64,000 nt of DNA from Halalkalibacter hemicellulosilyticusJCM 9152 (GCF_000513115.1 NZ_BAUU01000009.1:62001-126000); one strand, 5' to 3'. Shown: positions 1-9,365, counted from the first letter of the stretch. Made by a program: numbers and translations. Notes: generated by a model from the sequence alone, not told the origin.

Positions 1-2
1 AA

Positions 3-839
3 GAGGAAGATTGTAAAGCATTGTACGATCAATTTGAATATTATTTTCAAAAGTTCTCAATGATTGGATTAGGAGGTTCCATCATGATCGATGATACATG
101 CTCCCTTCTCATTGAGTACAAGCAAAAAGACGTCGATTTCTATGAAGCGTTTCATCCATTTATTGTTTCGATATTAACAGATTATGTCATTGACTCTCAG
201 GAGGAAGAGTGGTTGCTTGATATTATTGAAACGATGTTCTATTTCCAAGATGAAGAAGAGAAGCGACAAATTGTTAGTATTGCCAATGCGATTTTAGAAG
301 GAGATCGAAAGGAACTGCCTAGAGTAAACGATTTAATGAATAGGCGCTCGCTCATTTATGAAGCTTTTGCTACTCATCTAGAGGAAGAAACGGATTTTTA
401 TTATGAGCCGTTTCTCACGTTTCGATTGAGAGAGTATGGAGAGTGTTTAATTGATTGTGTTGAATTAGCGATTGATGAATACATGCTTGAGCAAGAGTAT
501 CAGAATATGATAGAGGGCTTTCGACATTACGTACAGGATCATAAAGCGAAAATGGAAATCATTTATCTCATTCATAATGAATCCTTCACATTTTTGGATG
601 AACAATTTCGCAAGCTGACTCGCGATGAATTAATGTTTTATTTGAATGATGATATCGTATTTGAACAAGAAGTTGAAATAGAAGAAATGGTCATTAGTCC
701 ACTTGTAAGTATGCTACCAAAGTCGGTTCATATCTTTTCTGATGACCCAGATCATGGCGTCATCATGTCGATTCAATCGATATTTCAAGAACGATTACAC
801 GTGTATCCTCTTAAAATGTATGAAAAAGAGTGGCGTTAA
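3..839 (+). CDS. ytxC: YtxC family protein, 5' end outside window
   Basis: The reading frame is open to the left edge, so the true start lies before the window; at least 278 residues are present. The protein is acidic, largely helical and has no obvious membrane segment or signal peptide. Recognition rests on its general character and on its place directly upstream of the T-box and thrS, where B. subtilis carries ytxC after dnaB-dnaI-ytxB. The molecular function of the YtxC family is not established, although it is conserved in spore-forming bacilli. It ends 14 bp before a strong sigma-A promoter, so thrS is a separate transcription unit. Confidence 0.75.
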   Translation, partial: EEDCKALYDQFEYYFQKFSMIGLGGSIMIDDTCSLLIEYKQKDVDFYEAFHPFIVSILTDYVIDSQEEEWLLDIIETMFYFQDEEEKRQIVSIANAILEGDRKELPRVNDLMNRRSLIYEAFATHLEEETDFYYEPFLTFRLREYGECLIDCVELAIDEYMLEQEYQNMIEGFRHYVQDHKAKMEIIYLIHNESFTFLDEQFRKLTRDELMFYLNDDIVFEQEVEIEEMVISPLVSMLPKSVHIFSDDPDHGVIMSIQSIFQERLHVYPLKMYEKEWR

Positions 840-852
840 TTTTGAAATAGAC

Positions 853-881
853 TTGATTTTCTCGTTTGTGCTCCCTATAAT
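853..881 (+). promoter_or_regulatory. Sigma-A promoter of thrS
   Basis: TTGATT at 853-858 and a perfect TATAAT at 876-881 are separated by 17 bp. They lie just upstream of the threonine T-box leader, so transcription should begin near 888. Confidence 0.8.
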
Positions 882-887
882 ACTACA

Positions 888-1171
888 TAATAGAAATTCT
901 AGATCTAGATAAGGAAAAGTTACGATGAGGACATGAGATCTATACGAATGTTTACAGAGAGAGAAGTACTTGCTGAAAGCTTCTTACCAGGAGATAGATT
1001 CTTACCACCTCTGAACTACTTAGGGAAACACAAGATTTGTGGAGTATCAAATGTCGGCAACGCAACCGTTATTGCGCAGAGCCACTACGAAAAGCGTAGT
1101 GGGAAGTAAGGGTGGAACCACGAAACCACACTCGTCCCTTTTTTGGAGGGATGGGTGTTTTTTTATGCTAA
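888..1171 (+). promoter_or_regulatory. T-box riboswitch leader of thrS (Thr)
   Basis: The leader carries the T-box core AAGGGTGGAACCACG near 1108-1122, followed by an intrinsic terminator: CACTCGTCCC at 1129-1138 pairs with GGGATGGGTG at 1148-1157, then a run of T. An ACC triplet near 1010 is a good candidate threonine specifier codon. Uncharged tRNA-Thr would pair with specifier and T-box, favour the antiterminator and let transcription enter thrS. The element class is certain; the specifier is assigned by eye. Confidence 0.92.
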
Positions 1172-1230
1172 AATCGTTGTCCTAAAAAAGGTGGGCGAAA
1201 TGAGATTGAACGGTAAAGGAGTAGATTATT

Positions 1231-3162
1231 ATGGGTCAAATAAAAATGACATTTCCAGACGGAGCTGTTAAGGAATTTGCTAGTGGTACGACGACAGAAG
1301 ACATTGCGGCATCCATTAGTCCAGGTTTGAAAAAGAAAGCACTCGCTGGGAAAGTGAATGGCGAGTTACTTGATTTACGTACGCCTATTATAGAAGATGG
1401 TGAGTTCGCGATTATTACACCTGATTCGGATGACGCATTAGAAATCGTTCGACATAGTACGGCTCATGTGATGGCTCAAGCGATTAAGAGGTTATATAAA
1501 GACGTGAAGCTTGGAGTTGGACCTGTTATCGAGGGCGGATTTTATTATGATATTGATTCACCACAATCGTTAACACCAGAAGATTTACCTAAGATCGAGA
1601 AGGAAATGAAGAAAATTATATCAGAAAATTTAGAAGTGAAGCGGATTGAGGTGACTCGTGAAGAAGCGCTTCAACGTTATCAAGACATCGGTGATGAGTA
1701 CAAGCTTGAATTAATTGAAGCAATTCCAGAAGGAGATATGCTGACGATTTATGAGCAAGGGGAATTCTTTGATCTATGTCGAGGCGTTCATATCCCTTCT
1801 ACGAATAAAATTAAAGAATTTAAGCTGCTCAGTCTTGCAGGAGCGTATTGGCGTGGAGATAGTAACAATAAGATGCTTCAACGGATATATGGAACAGCTT
1901 TCTTCTCAAAGGAAGCGTTAAAGGAGCATTTACGCTTATTAGAAGAAGCGAAGGAACGTGACCATCGTAAGCTAGGTAAGGAGCTTGGTATCTTTGCCCT
2001 TTCACAAAAAGTGGGGCAAGGCTTACCACTTTGGTTACCTAAAGGAGCCACTGTCCGCCGAATTATTGAACGTTACATTGTTGATAAAGAGGAGCGTCTC
2101 GGTTATCAACATGTATATACACCGATTTTAGGTAGTTCAGAGCTCTATAAAACTTCTGGACATTGGGATCATTATCAGGATGATATGTTTCCAGTTATGG
2201 AGCGTGACAATGAAGAGTTTGTTCTTCGTCCGATGAATTGCCCACACCATATGATGGTCTACAAACAAGATATGAGAAGCTATCGTCAATTGCCTTTACG
2301 AATTGCTGAGCTTGGTATGATGCATCGTTATGAGATGTCAGGGGCAGTCTCTGGCTTACAGCGTGTTCGTGGAATGACGTTAAATGATGCTCATATCTTC
2401 TGTCGACCTGATCAAATAAAAGAGGAGTTTATCCGAGTTGTACATTTAATACGTGAAGTATATAAAGATTTTGGGTTAGAACATTATTCATTCCGACTAT
2501 CTTATCGTGACCCAGATGATAAGGAAAAGTATTTTGATGATGATGCGATGTGGGAAAAGGCTCAATCGATGCTAAAAGAGGCGATGGATGAGCTTGGGGA
2601 TGTGGATTATTATGAAGCAGAGGGAGAAGCAGCTTTCTACGGTCCAAAGCTCGATGTACAAGTACGTACAGCTCTTGGAAAAGATGAGACGCTATCGACT
2701 GTTCAATTAGACTTCCTACTACCAGAACGCTTCGATTTAACGTATGTCGGTGAGGATGGAAAGCAGCACCGACCAGTCGTTGTACACCGTGGAGTTGTTT
2801 CAACGATGGAGCGCTTTGTGGCCTTCTTGTTAGAAGAGTATAAAGGAGCCTTCCCAACCTGGTTAGCCCCTGTACAAGTACAAGTTATTCCGGTGTCGCT
2901 CGATGTGCATATGGATTATGCAAAGAGTGTTCAAGAGAAGCTACAAGCTTCAGGAATGCGTGTTGAAATTGATGAGCGCGATGAGAAGTTAGGCTATAAA
3001 ATACGTGAAGCGCAAATGCAAAAGATCCCTTACATGCTCGTACTTGGTGATAAAGAAATGGAAGCTTCGGAAGTGAATGTACGTAAGTATGGTCAAAAGG
3101 AGTCAACATCAATTTCATTGGATGCTTTCATCAACGAATTGTCAAAAGAAGTGAAAAAATAA
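1231..3162 (+). CDS. thrS: Threonine--tRNA ligase
   Basis: At 643 residues this is a full-length class II threonyl-tRNA synthetase, which activates threonine and charges tRNA-Thr in the cytosol. The order is a TGS domain (about 1-62), an editing domain with H75-x3-H79 and the CRGVH motif near 182-186, the catalytic core and a C-terminal anticodon-binding domain. Core motifs include MNCPHHMM (zinc cysteine), the motif 2 region [21 protein letters not shown] and motif 3 around [16 protein letters not shown] about 11 bases before the ATG supports the start. It is controlled by the T-box leader immediately upstream. Confidence 0.98.
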   Translation: MGQIKMTFPDGAVKEFASGTTTEDIAASISPGLKKKALAGKVNGELLDLRTPIIEDGEFAIITPDSDDALEIVRHSTAHVMAQAIKRLYKDVKLGVGPVIEGGFYYDIDSPQSLTPEDLPKIEKEMKKIISENLEVKRIEVTREEALQRYQDIGDEYKLELIEAIPEGDMLTIYEQGEFFDLCRGVHIPSTNKIKEFKLLSLAGAYWRGDSNNKMLQRIYGTAFFSKEALKEHLRLLEEAKERDHRKLGKELGIFALSQKVGQGLPLWLPKGATVRRIIERYIVDKEERLGYQHVYTPILGSSELYKTSGHWDHYQDDMFPVMERDNEEFVLRPMNCPHHMMVYKQDMRSYRQLPLRIAELGMMHRYEMSGAVSGLQRVRGMTLNDAHIFCRPDQIKEEFIRVVHLIREVYKDFGLEHYSFRLSYRDPDDKEKYFDDDAMWEKAQSMLKEAMDELGDVDYYEAEGEAAFYGPKLDVQVRTALGKDETLSTVQLDFLLPERFDLTYVGEDGKQHRPVVVHRGVVSTMERFVAFLLEEYKGAFPTWLAPVQVQVIPVSLDVHMDYAKSVQEKLQASGMRVEIDERDEKLGYKIREAQMQKIPYMLVLGDKEMEASEVNVRKYGQKESTSISLDAFINELSKEVKK

Positions 3163-3218
3163 ACGGTTGATTTTCTATGACTGAACATGTACACTAATAT
3201 AGTCGTTTACTAAATGCA

Positions 3219-3247
3219 TTGACACCTATACAATTGTGTGGTAAAGT
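3219..3247 (+). promoter_or_regulatory. Sigma-A promoter of the infC operon
   Basis: A consensus TTGACA at 3219-3224 and TAAAGT at 3242-3247 have a 17-bp spacer. They precede the L20 leader and give infC-rpmI-rplT their own start site. Confidence 0.7.
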
Positions 3248-3274
3248 ATATCAGTGATCAATTGAATCATTACG

Positions 3275-3390
3275 AACTAGGCAAGAAGAAGCGCCCGCTT
3301 CTCACCTGATCGACAAACGGTTGGCAGGTATGAACGTTTCATGTTAGATGGACAAAGTGGGGGCGTAGTATGCCCTCGCTTTTTTATTTT
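3275..3390 (+). promoter_or_regulatory. L20 leader (autoregulatory attenuator of infC-rpmI-rplT)
   Basis: The segment resembles the known Bacillus infC leader: a hairpin from AAGAAGCGCCCGCTTCT, then a CACCTGAT...GGCAGGTATGAAC fold. It ends in an intrinsic terminator, GTGGGGGC (3357-3364) pairing with GCCCTCGC (3372-3379) before a T run. In B. subtilis ribosomal protein L20 binds such a leader, mimicking its 23S site, and promotes early termination. Gene context (rplT is the third gene of this operon) agrees. Confidence 0.85.
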
Positions 3391-3451
3391 GCATGAGAAC
3401 ATGGGTAGATGATCGTTGCTTTGGTTTGTCAAAATCCTTTGGAGGTGGCTC

Positions 3452-3976
3452 ATTATTAGTAAGGACAATATGTTGGTCAATGAAGGGATTCGTGCGCGTG
3501 AGGTTCGTCTTATTGGAGCGAATGGTGATCAAATAGGTGTGAAGTCGAAGCAAGAAGCGCTTGAGATGGCGCAAAATGTTAATCTTGACCTTGTTTGTGT
3601 CGCGCCTAATGCGAAACCACCAGTGTGCCGAATCATGGATTACGGAAAGTTCCGTTATGAACAACAAAAGAAAGATAAGGAAACTCGTAAAAAGCAAAAG
3701 GTCATTAATGTGAAAGAGGTTCGCTTGAGCCCTACAATTGAAGATAATGACTTTAATACGAAGCTTCGTAACGCTCGTAAATTTCTTCAAAAGGGAGATA
3801 AGGTAAAAGCAGCAATTCGGTTCCGTGGTCGTGCGATTACCCATTCTCAAATTGGACGTAAAGTTTTAGAGCGTCTAGCAAAAGAATGTGAAGATATTGC
3901 TGTTATCGAGGCGATGCCTAAGATGGAAGGCAGAAGTATGTTTCTGATGTTAGCTCCTAAGACGGAAACGAAATAG
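3452..3976 (+). CDS. infC: Translation initiation factor IF-3
   Basis: IF-3 binds the 30S subunit, checks start-codon pairing and keeps subunits apart. The 174-residue product contains the family signature ([43 protein letters not shown]) in two domains joined by a basic helical linker. The start is chosen as ATT at 3452, giving an N-terminus M-I-S-K-D, because GGAGGTGG lies 6 bases upstream and no ATG, GTG or TTG fits between. A second ATT at 3455 is possible. AUU starts are a known hallmark of infC and allow IF-3 to limit its own translation. First gene of infC-rpmI-rplT. Confidence 0.95.
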   Translation: MISKDNMLVNEGIRAREVRLIGANGDQIGVKSKQEALEMAQNVNLDLVCVAPNAKPPVCRIMDYGKFRYEQQKKDKETRKKQKVINVKEVRLSPTIEDNDFNTKLRNARKFLQKGDKVKAAIRFRGRAITHSQIGRKVLERLAKECEDIAVIEAMPKMEGRSMFLMLAPKTETK

Positions 3977-4011
3977 GAGAGTAGAAACAAGATTAAAGGA
4001 GGACCTAAGTT

Positions 4012-4212
4012 ATGCCAAAAATGAAAACTCACCGTGGCGCTGCTAAGCGTTTTAAGAAGACTGGATCTGGAAAGCTGAAGCGTTCACACGCATTTACAAG
4101 TCACTTATTCAAGAATAAATCACAAAAGCAAAAGCGTAAGCTTCGTAAAGCTGGAATGGTTCATTCTGGAGACTTCAAACGTATTCGTTCAATGTTAACG
4201 TACAAAAAATAA
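4012..4212 (+). CDS. rpmI: 50S ribosomal protein L35
   Basis: A 66-residue, very basic protein beginning [20 protein letters not shown], the L35 signature. It is a structural component of the large ribosomal subunit. It lies 35 bp after infC and 38 bp before rplT, with AAAGGAGG upstream of its ATG, so it is the middle gene of the L20-controlled operon. Length is normal for the family. Confidence 0.98.
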   Translation: MPKMKTHRGAAKRFKKTGSGKLKRSHAFTSHLFKNKSQKQKRKLRKAGMVHSGDFKRIRSMLTYKK

Positions 4213-4250
4213 CTGATCTGATTTGAGATAGAAAGAAGGAGGGAACGTCG

Positions 4251-4610
4251 ATGCCAAGAGTAAAAGGCGGTTATGTCGCTCGTCGTCGTCGTAAGAAGGT
4301 TTTAAAGTTAGCTAAAGGATATTTCGGTTCAAAACATACATTATTTAAGTCAGCACAAGGTCAAGTCATGAAGTCATTGCTTTATGCATACCGTGACCGT
4401 CGTCAAAAGAAACGTGATTTCCGTAAGCTTTGGATCACTCGTATTAATGCAGCTGCACGTATGAATGGTCTTTCTTATAGCCGATTCATGCATGGTTTGA
4501 AGCTTGCTGAAATCAATGTGAACCGTAAGATCTTAGCCGATCTTGCAGTGAATGATGAACAAGCTTTTGCCCAACTTGCTGAAAAAGCAAAGCAGAGCTT
4601 GAATGGCTAA
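4251..4610 (+). CDS. rplT: 50S ribosomal protein L20
   Basis: The 119-residue basic protein starts [16 protein letters not shown] and contains [16 protein letters not shown] and [10 protein letters not shown], all characteristic of L20. L20 is needed early in 50S assembly, where it binds 23S rRNA. It is also the expected repressor that binds the leader upstream of infC, closing a feedback loop over its own operon. A strong terminator follows at 4634-4684. Confidence 0.98.
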   Translation: MPRVKGGYVARRRRKKVLKLAKGYFGSKHTLFKSAQGQVMKSLLYAYRDRRQKKRDFRKLWITRINAAARMNGLSYSRFMHGLKLAEINVNRKILADLAVNDEQAFAQLAEKAKQSLNG

Positions 4611-4633
4611 TAAAAGCGAATGAATGAGCTTTT

Positions 4634-4684
4634 AAATGGTGTCTTGAAAGGTTGAAGTAAGAACCTTTTAAGATACCATTTTTA
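4634..4684 (+). terminator. Intrinsic terminator after rplT
   Basis: AATGGTGTCTTGAAAGGTT pairs with GAACCTTTTAAGATACCATT around a short loop, followed by TTTT. It ends the infC operon. The GGTGTC-type stem recurs in other terminators in this window. Confidence 0.85.
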
Positions 4685-4780
4685 TATGAATGTTATGGAA
4701 GAGTCGAGGAAGATGTAGGTGATAAGAAAAGATGCTAACGCGTTTTTCTTATTCAATAATTGAGCTAGGGGGATGGGCCG

Positions 4781-5053
4781 ATGTTAGCTCTATTGCTATA
4801 TATCACGTTTTGGACAGTTGTTTCGTATGCTGTGATGAAGGTAGATAAAAAACGTGCTCAAACAGGGGAAAGACGAATATCTGAGAAAACGTTATTTACA
4901 CTTGCTTGGTTAGGTGGTAGTCTGGGAATCTGGCTTGGGATGAAGAGCTTTCGGCATAAGACAAAAAAGCGTCGTTTTGTCGTAGGGCTACCGTTTATTA
5001 TAATCATTCAAATCATTGTTATCTTCATCATTTTCCTGTCCATTGAAGCATAG
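4781..5053 (+). CDS. ysdA: DUF1294 family membrane protein YsdA
   Basis: This 90-residue protein has two or three hydrophobic segments around a basic middle part (VDKKRAQTGERRISEKTL, FRHKTKKRRF). That arrangement is typical of the DUF1294 family, which includes B. subtilis YsdA in the same position after rplT. The function is unknown. GGGGG upstream of the ATG acts as ribosome binding site. It is followed 21 bp later by a second membrane-protein gene, so the two may be co-transcribed. Confidence 0.85.
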   Translation: MLALLLYITFWTVVSYAVMKVDKKRAQTGERRISEKTLFTLAWLGGSLGIWLGMKSFRHKTKKRRFVVGLPFIIIIQIIVIFIIFLSIEA

Positions 5054-5074
5054 AATAGAGCGGAGGCGAGTAGG

Positions 5075-5644
5075 ATGGAAGAATTTTTAGAAAGATCGCT
5101 ACAAATGATAGAGCAATCAGGCTGGTTAGCACCGCTTTTTTTTATTCTTCTGCACGTGTTCCGCCAAGTGTTTTTCGTACCGGTTTTACTTGTGTGTTTA
5201 TTAGGTGGATATTTATTTGGGACGTTTTATGGGTCGATTTATTCGATTGTCGGTTTAACGTTAGTCAGTATTTTATTCTATGGTGTGATTGGATTATTTC
5301 CGTCGTTTCGCCAAAGGTTAAGTCGATTGCAAGAGAAGGTATTGAAGGGAAAGCACCAGCTTAATTTAGCTCAGCTGATGGTCTTGAGAATTATGCCATT
5401 TGTGCATTTTCACATTATTTCATTTTATTTAATTAAGACGACATCATCGTTTAGGCAGTATACGGAAAGGTCTTTTCTAGCAAGTATGCCACCTGCCATC
5501 GTGTATACAGCATTTGGTGATATGATTCATGAATTACCTTTAGCTGGGACGATTGTGTTCGTCATATTTTTAGTATTGATTATGCTTGCATTACGTAAGA
5601 AAGAAACGACCATTTCATGGGATACGTTTTTTCAGAAGCGATAG
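5075..5644 (+). CDS. TVP38/TMEM64 (VTT domain) membrane protein
   Basis: A 189-residue polytopic membrane protein. The segment RQVFFVPVLLVCLLGGYLFG followed by a glycine-rich helix, and the later LRIMPFVHFHIISFY, match the VTT/SNARE-associated domain of the DedA/TVP38 superfamily, whose members include lipid scramblases and flippases. Recognition is by pattern; the substrate cannot be read from sequence. It has a good ribosome binding site (GGAGGCGAG) and follows ysdA by 21 bp. B. subtilis lacks a gene here between ysdA and ysdB, so this is a lineage-specific addition. A weak hairpin with a T-rich tail (5651-5680) may end the unit. Confidence 0.7.
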   Translation: MEEFLERSLQMIEQSGWLAPLFFILLHVFRQVFFVPVLLVCLLGGYLFGTFYGSIYSIVGLTLVSILFYGVIGLFPSFRQRLSRLQEKVLKGKHQLNLAQLMVLRIMPFVHFHIISFYLIKTTSSFRQYTERSFLASMPPAIVYTAFGDMIHELPLAGTIVFVIFLVLIMLALRKKETTISWDTFFQKR

Positions 5645-5770
5645 CATGAGCACCTGAGGAGAAGCCTTTGGTGTTTTATCTTTTGACCTTTCCTAGTCTC
5701 ACACATATGATGGGACCTTCTATGCTGTATGATTCCGCTCCTTTTCTTAGCAAGACGGAATCACAGCAAG

Positions 5771-6148
5771 TTATTTCAAAAATTCTTTTATCGGACTTTT
5801 CCATTCTAATTTGGCACTTGGATACCGTAAGTAAATGTCTTCAGCAATGAACTGAAAGTCTTCTTTCTTTAAACCTGCGAGCTTTTCTGGCTGCTTTACC
5901 CAAACATAGATGGTGATAATATCAAATGCATCATCTGTTGTGCCTAAATATTTCTCTCCTTCAAACATAACGCCTTTATATGTGATAAAGAAATTCTTCC
6001 TGACATCTTTTTCATCATCATAAAAGTAATATTGTTTTTTCTCATGTGCTTGTTCAAGCTTGCGACGGGGGTGAAATAAATATTTAATGGCGGTATAAGC
6101 TAAAATAATGAGAGCTGCAAGGATCAAGAAGCGAACTAAAAAAACCAT
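5771..6148 (-). CDS. ysdB: Sigma-W pathway protein YsdB
   Basis: The product (125 residues) has one N-terminal membrane helix (MVFLVRFLILAALIILAYTA), then a basic stretch and a cytosolic domain containing FFITYKGVMFEGEKYLGT and WKSPIKEFL, closely matching B. subtilis YsdB. That protein is a sigma-W regulon member of unclear biochemical role. The start at 6148 is preferred over one 9 codons upstream because GGAGGAG lies 5 bases before this ATG. It converges with the preceding membrane-protein gene and diverges from the dUTPase gene. Confidence 0.88.
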   Translation of the reverse strand: MVFLVRFLILAALIILAYTAIKYLFHPRRKLEQAHEKKQYYFYDDEKDVRKNFFITYKGVMFEGEKYLGTTDDAFDIITIYVWVKQPEKLAGLKKEDFQFIAEDIYLRYPSAKLEWKSPIKEFLK

Positions 6149-6271
6149 AGAGACTCCTCCTTGTCTTCGATACAATTAGTGTACACTTTCCTACATATAC
6201 GTATCAACTAGTTAGAGGTTTCATTTTATTTGAAAAAAACTGCTATAATAATGGAAGGAGGGAGAGAACAG

Positions 6272-6763
6272 ATGAATATTCAAACTTTATTTGCCATTCA
6301 AAAGAAATTGAATGACCGAATTATGGCGGAGCATCAGCTAGTAGAGAGCGATTTATTCCAGGAGCAATTACTTGCCTTTCTTGTTGAAATAGGGGAGTTG
6401 GCTAATGAAACAAGATGCTTTAAATATTGGAGTCGAAAGGGTGCCTCTGAACAGAAGGTCATATTAGAAGAATATGTTGATGGCGTTCACTTTTTATTAA
6501 CAATTGGACTCGCTCTAAGCTATACGGATGTTAAAGTGAATGATACAGCTTCTGCTAATCAAGGCATGTTAACAGAGCGATTTCTCACTGTGATGAAATT
6601 AACTCATCAGCTTGAGGCTATTAAGGATATTGATACATACAATGAGCTATTCGAGGCGTATATAGCATTAGGGATGGCGCTAGGCTTTACGATGGCTGAA
6701 ATTGAGCAAGCTTACTTAGAAAAGAACAAAGTGAATCATCAAAGACAGGATGAAGGTTATTAA
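6272..6763 (+). CDS. Dimeric (all-alpha) dUTP diphosphatase
   Basis: This 163-residue protein looks like a dimeric dUTPase of the MazG-like all-alpha superfamily, which hydrolyses dUTP to dUMP and keeps uracil out of DNA. Supporting motifs are the metal-binding pairs EIGELANE and EEYVDGVHF, plus the TRCFKYWS segment between them. The start at 6272 (MNIQTLFAIQ) is chosen because GGAGGGAG lies upstream of it and the 14 preceding in-frame residues do not resemble the family. The gene stands alone between ysdB (divergent) and ysdC. Residue conservation makes activity likely but it is inferred. Confidence 0.85.
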   Translation: MNIQTLFAIQKKLNDRIMAEHQLVESDLFQEQLLAFLVEIGELANETRCFKYWSRKGASEQKVILEEYVDGVHFLLTIGLALSYTDVKVNDTASANQGMLTERFLTVMKLTHQLEAIKDIDTYNELFEAYIALGMALGFTMAEIEQAYLEKNKVNHQRQDEGY

Positions 6764-6866
6764 ACGATTTGTAGTCTGAAAAAGGCTTCTGTATACTTAA
6801 AAGATAGCTGAAAAAGTCCTTTCTAGTAACTTAAAGAAAGGCCACTGAAAAAAGGAGGCTTACATA

Positions 6867-7943
6867 ATGGATGTACGATTAAACATGTTAAAAGAATTAA
6901 CGGATGCGAATGGAATACCCGGAAATGAGAAGGAAGTTCGCGAAGTTATGACAAAGCATATTGCTCCGTATGCGGATGAAGTAACAACGGATCGATTAGG
7001 AAGTCTTGTAGCGAAAAAAGTAGGTGATAAAAATGGCCCGAAAATTATGATTGCCGGTCACCTAGATGAAATTGGCTTTATGGTGACAAGTATTGATGAT
7101 AAAGGCTTTCTCCGTTTCCAAACAGTCGGCGGATGGTGGGAGCAGGTTATGCTTGCCCAACGTGTGACGATTATGACGAACAAAGGTAATGTACCAGGTG
7201 TTGTTGGATCAAAGCCACCACATATTTTACCTCCTGAAGCTCGTAGGAAGCCAGTCGATAAGAAGGATATGTTTATTGATATTGGTGCATCAAGTAAGGA
7301 AGAAGCATTAGATTTTGGTGTTCGACCAGGAGATTCGGTCGTTCCTGTTTGTGACTTTACAGTGATGAAAAATGAAAAATACTTAATGGCGAAAGCATGG
7401 GATAATCGCATTGGATGTGCTATTGCAATTGATGTGTTACGAGAGCTCAAAGGCGTCAATCACCCTAATGTCGTCTATGGAGTTGGTACCGTTCAAGAAG
7501 AAGTCGGGTTACGAGGAGCGCGTACATCGGCACATTTGATTGAGCCTGATATTGCTTTTGGTGTTGATGTTGGAATTGCTGGAGATACCCCAGGTGTAAC
7601 AGAAAAAGAAGCGTTAGCCAAAATGGGAGAAGGTCCACAAATCGTCTTATATGATGCTTCGATGATTTCCCATAAAGGCTTACGAGATTTTGTGACGGAC
7701 ATAGCCGATGAACGATCGATCCCGTATCAATTTGATGCAATGTCCGGGGGTGGAACCGATTCAGGAGCCATTCACTTAACAGCTAATGGCGTACCGGCCT
7801 TATCCATTACAGTTGCAACACGGTATATCCATTCCCATGCAGCTATTCTTCATCGTGATGATTACGAAAATGCGGTGAAGCTTATAGTCGAAGTGATTAA
7901 AAAGCTTGATCATGATACGGTAAAAGCGATTACGTTTGATTAG
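6867..7943 (+). CDS. ysdC: M42 family metallopeptidase (glutamyl/leucyl aminopeptidase)
   Basis: A 358-residue cytosolic aminopeptidase of family M42, which trims N-terminal residues from peptides and forms dodecameric shells with a two-metal centre. Visible ligands and catalytic residues are H65 and D67 (AGHLDEIGF), the aspartate of KAWDNRIGC, the glutamate pair in [12 protein letters not shown], the aspartate in GVDVGIAGD and a histidine in [12 protein letters not shown]. Length is typical. AAAGGAGG precedes the ATG. It corresponds in position and sequence to B. subtilis ysdC and is followed by its own terminator. Confidence 0.93.
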   Translation: MDVRLNMLKELTDANGIPGNEKEVREVMTKHIAPYADEVTTDRLGSLVAKKVGDKNGPKIMIAGHLDEIGFMVTSIDDKGFLRFQTVGGWWEQVMLAQRVTIMTNKGNVPGVVGSKPPHILPPEARRKPVDKKDMFIDIGASSKEEALDFGVRPGDSVVPVCDFTVMKNEKYLMAKAWDNRIGCAIAIDVLRELKGVNHPNVVYGVGTVQEEVGLRGARTSAHLIEPDIAFGVDVGIAGDTPGVTEKEALAKMGEGPQIVLYDASMISHKGLRDFVTDIADERSIPYQFDAMSGGGTDSGAIHLTANGVPALSITVATRYIHSHAAILHRDDYENAVKLIVEVIKKLDHDTVKAITFD

Positions 7944-7959
7944 GGATTCATTTCTTATG

Positions 7960-7996
7960 AAGGGTGTCCGAAAAGGTATTTTTGGACACCCTTTTT
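7960..7996 (+). terminator. Intrinsic terminator after ysdC
   Basis: AGGGTGTCC (7961-7969) pairs perfectly with GGACACCCT (7984-7992), followed by TTTT. Confidence 0.85.
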
Positions 7997-8120
7997 AAAA
8001 ATATTAAAAGAGAAGAAAGTATTCTTCTTTAATCGAAGAGGGTATAGGCGGATTTGTGGGTGAAGTCGATTTCGTACGTTACACAGTTGATTGAAGAACC
8101 TTACTTTTCAATTAACTATT

Positions 8121-8228
8121 GTAATAACCGCTACGAATGGAAGCCATTCCGCTAATACGCCAAAATAAGAGAAAAACAAAAGGCAAATGGTTAAATAGCG
8201 GAACGAGGCTCCATCACAGGGATTATTC
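8121..8228. repeat. Imperfect inverted repeat in the ysdC-sspI gap
   Basis: The 34-bp arm at 8121-8154 (containing GCTACGAATGGAAGCCATTC) and the arm at 8196-8228 (containing TAGCGGAACGAGGCTCCAT) are imperfect reverse complements. They surround about 41 bp of A-rich DNA. No ORF lies inside. The arrangement suggests a small palindromic dispersed element or a transcribed hairpin downstream of sspI; no second copy was found in this window. The remainder of 7997-8243 shows no gene. Confidence 0.45.
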
Positions 8229-8243
8229 TACTGGTGAGATATT

Positions 8244-8450
8244 TTATTGAAGACCTTGGCTGATTTGTTCACACATGGCGTCTTTTTGCTCTTCAGATGC
8301 TTGCTGCCAATATACTTCAAACATCACGCCAAGCCCTGGGAGCATCTTCTCTTCTCCGCGAGAAATCGCATCTGTAATAGTCGCCTCAACATCTTGTTCT
8401 GAACTTCCCTTAATATTGGACATAATAGCACTACGTAAATTAAATCCCAT
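8244..8450 (-). CDS. sspI: Small acid-soluble spore protein I
   Basis: The 68-residue product starts MGFNLRSAIMSNIKGSSEQD and continues with ISRGEEKMLPGLGVMFE, which is the SspI family pattern. SspI is a minor small acid-soluble protein made in the forespore under sigma-G and stored in the spore core. AGGAGTG lies 7 bases upstream of the ATG on the minus strand. The gene is divergent from the ysgA-type methyltransferase, as in B. subtilis. Confidence 0.95.
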   Translation of the reverse strand: MGFNLRSAIMSNIKGSSEQDVEATITDAISRGEEKMLPGLGVMFEVYWQQASEEQKDAMCEQISQGLQ

Positions 8451-8570
8451 TGTTGATCACTCCTATATATTAGTCTTATTCATGCTGTTATTATGCGTCA
8501 ACTCCTACTAGATTATCCGCAAAAAAATCGGTATGATAAATGAAACGGTTATTGGTTAAAGGAGAACAAT

Positions 8571-9326
8571 ATGAAACGGATTGATTCAGTCAAAAATGAA
8601 CGAATAAAACAATGGAAGAAGCTCCATTCAAGGAAGGGTAGAGAAAAGGCCAATCAATTTCTCATTGAAGGCTTTCACTTAATCGAAGAGGCGTTAAAAT
8701 CAAATGTCGTTGTTCAGCACATTCTTCTTGAAGAAGGAAGAGAGTGGCCGGCCGAGTGGAAAATGGATGATGCAGAACGAATTGAGGTGCATATAACCGT
8801 CTTAAAGGAATTATCTGATACGATGACACCACAAGGAGTTATCGCGATCTGTGAGCTACCGAATGATGGAGAAATCGATAATAGGAATGGTTGTTTTTTA
8901 CTTGTTGATCGTATACAAGATCCAGGCAATTTAGGAACAATCATTCGTACTGCTGATGCAGCAGGAATGACCGGTGTGATTTTAGGTGAAGGCTGTGTTG
9001 ATCCGTTTAATAGTAAGGTCTTACGCTCGTCACAAGGCTCGTTATTTCACCTTCCGATTTATCATGGACCACTGACAGAATGGGTGAGAGCCTTTAAGGA
9101 AGTGAAAGTCCCTATTCTCGGAACTGCTTTGCAAAACGCTAGCTCCTATACGGCAATTGAACCACTAGAATCCTTTGCTTTAATTGTCGGAAATGAAGGT
9201 GAAGGAGTCGACCAAGACCTACTGAAACAAACGAATCAAAATGTGTATATACCGATTTACGGAAAGGCAGAATCGTTAAATGTAGCGATTGCGACAGGGA
9301 TTCTTTTATATCATTTAAGGCGATAA
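8571..9326 (+). CDS. ysgA: TrmH/SpoU family RNA methyltransferase
   Basis: At 251 residues this is a SPOUT-class 2'-O-ribose methyltransferase acting on rRNA or tRNA with S-adenosylmethionine. An N-terminal substrate-binding domain (about 1-95, with KGREKANQFLIEGFHLIEEA) precedes the knotted catalytic domain. That domain carries the three SpoU motifs: DPGNLGTIIRTADAAG (motif 1), IVGNEGEGV (motif 2) and IPIYGKAESLNVAIATGI (motif 3). It matches B. subtilis YsgA in type and position upstream of pheS. The exact target nucleotide cannot be inferred. Confidence 0.92.
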   Translation: MKRIDSVKNERIKQWKKLHSRKGREKANQFLIEGFHLIEEALKSNVVVQHILLEEGREWPAEWKMDDAERIEVHITVLKELSDTMTPQGVIAICELPNDGEIDNRNGCFLLVDRIQDPGNLGTIIRTADAAGMTGVILGEGCVDPFNSKVLRSSQGSLFHLPIYHGPLTEWVRAFKEVKVPILGTALQNASSYTAIEPLESFALIVGNEGEGVDQDLLKQTNQNVYIPIYGKAESLNVAIATGILLYHLRR

Positions 9327-9330
9327 GCAG

Positions 9331-9359
9331 TTGCAACGAACGGGAACTTTCACTATAAT
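9331..9359 (+). promoter_or_regulatory. Sigma-A promoter of pheST
   Basis: TTGCAA at 9331-9336 and TATAAT at 9354-9359 with a 17-bp spacer. They begin only 5 bp after the methyltransferase stop codon and lead into the T-box. Confidence 0.8.
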
Positions 9360-9365
9360 GGTAAA

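Noticed and set aside
3344-3850. 168-codon minus-strand ORF across the L20 leader and infC
   Set aside because: It overlaps a conserved RNA leader and infC on the other strand and has no recognisable domain.
5668-5850. 60-codon plus-strand ORF after the VTT-domain gene
   Set aside because: It overlaps the 3' end of ysdB on the opposite strand and lacks a ribosome binding site.
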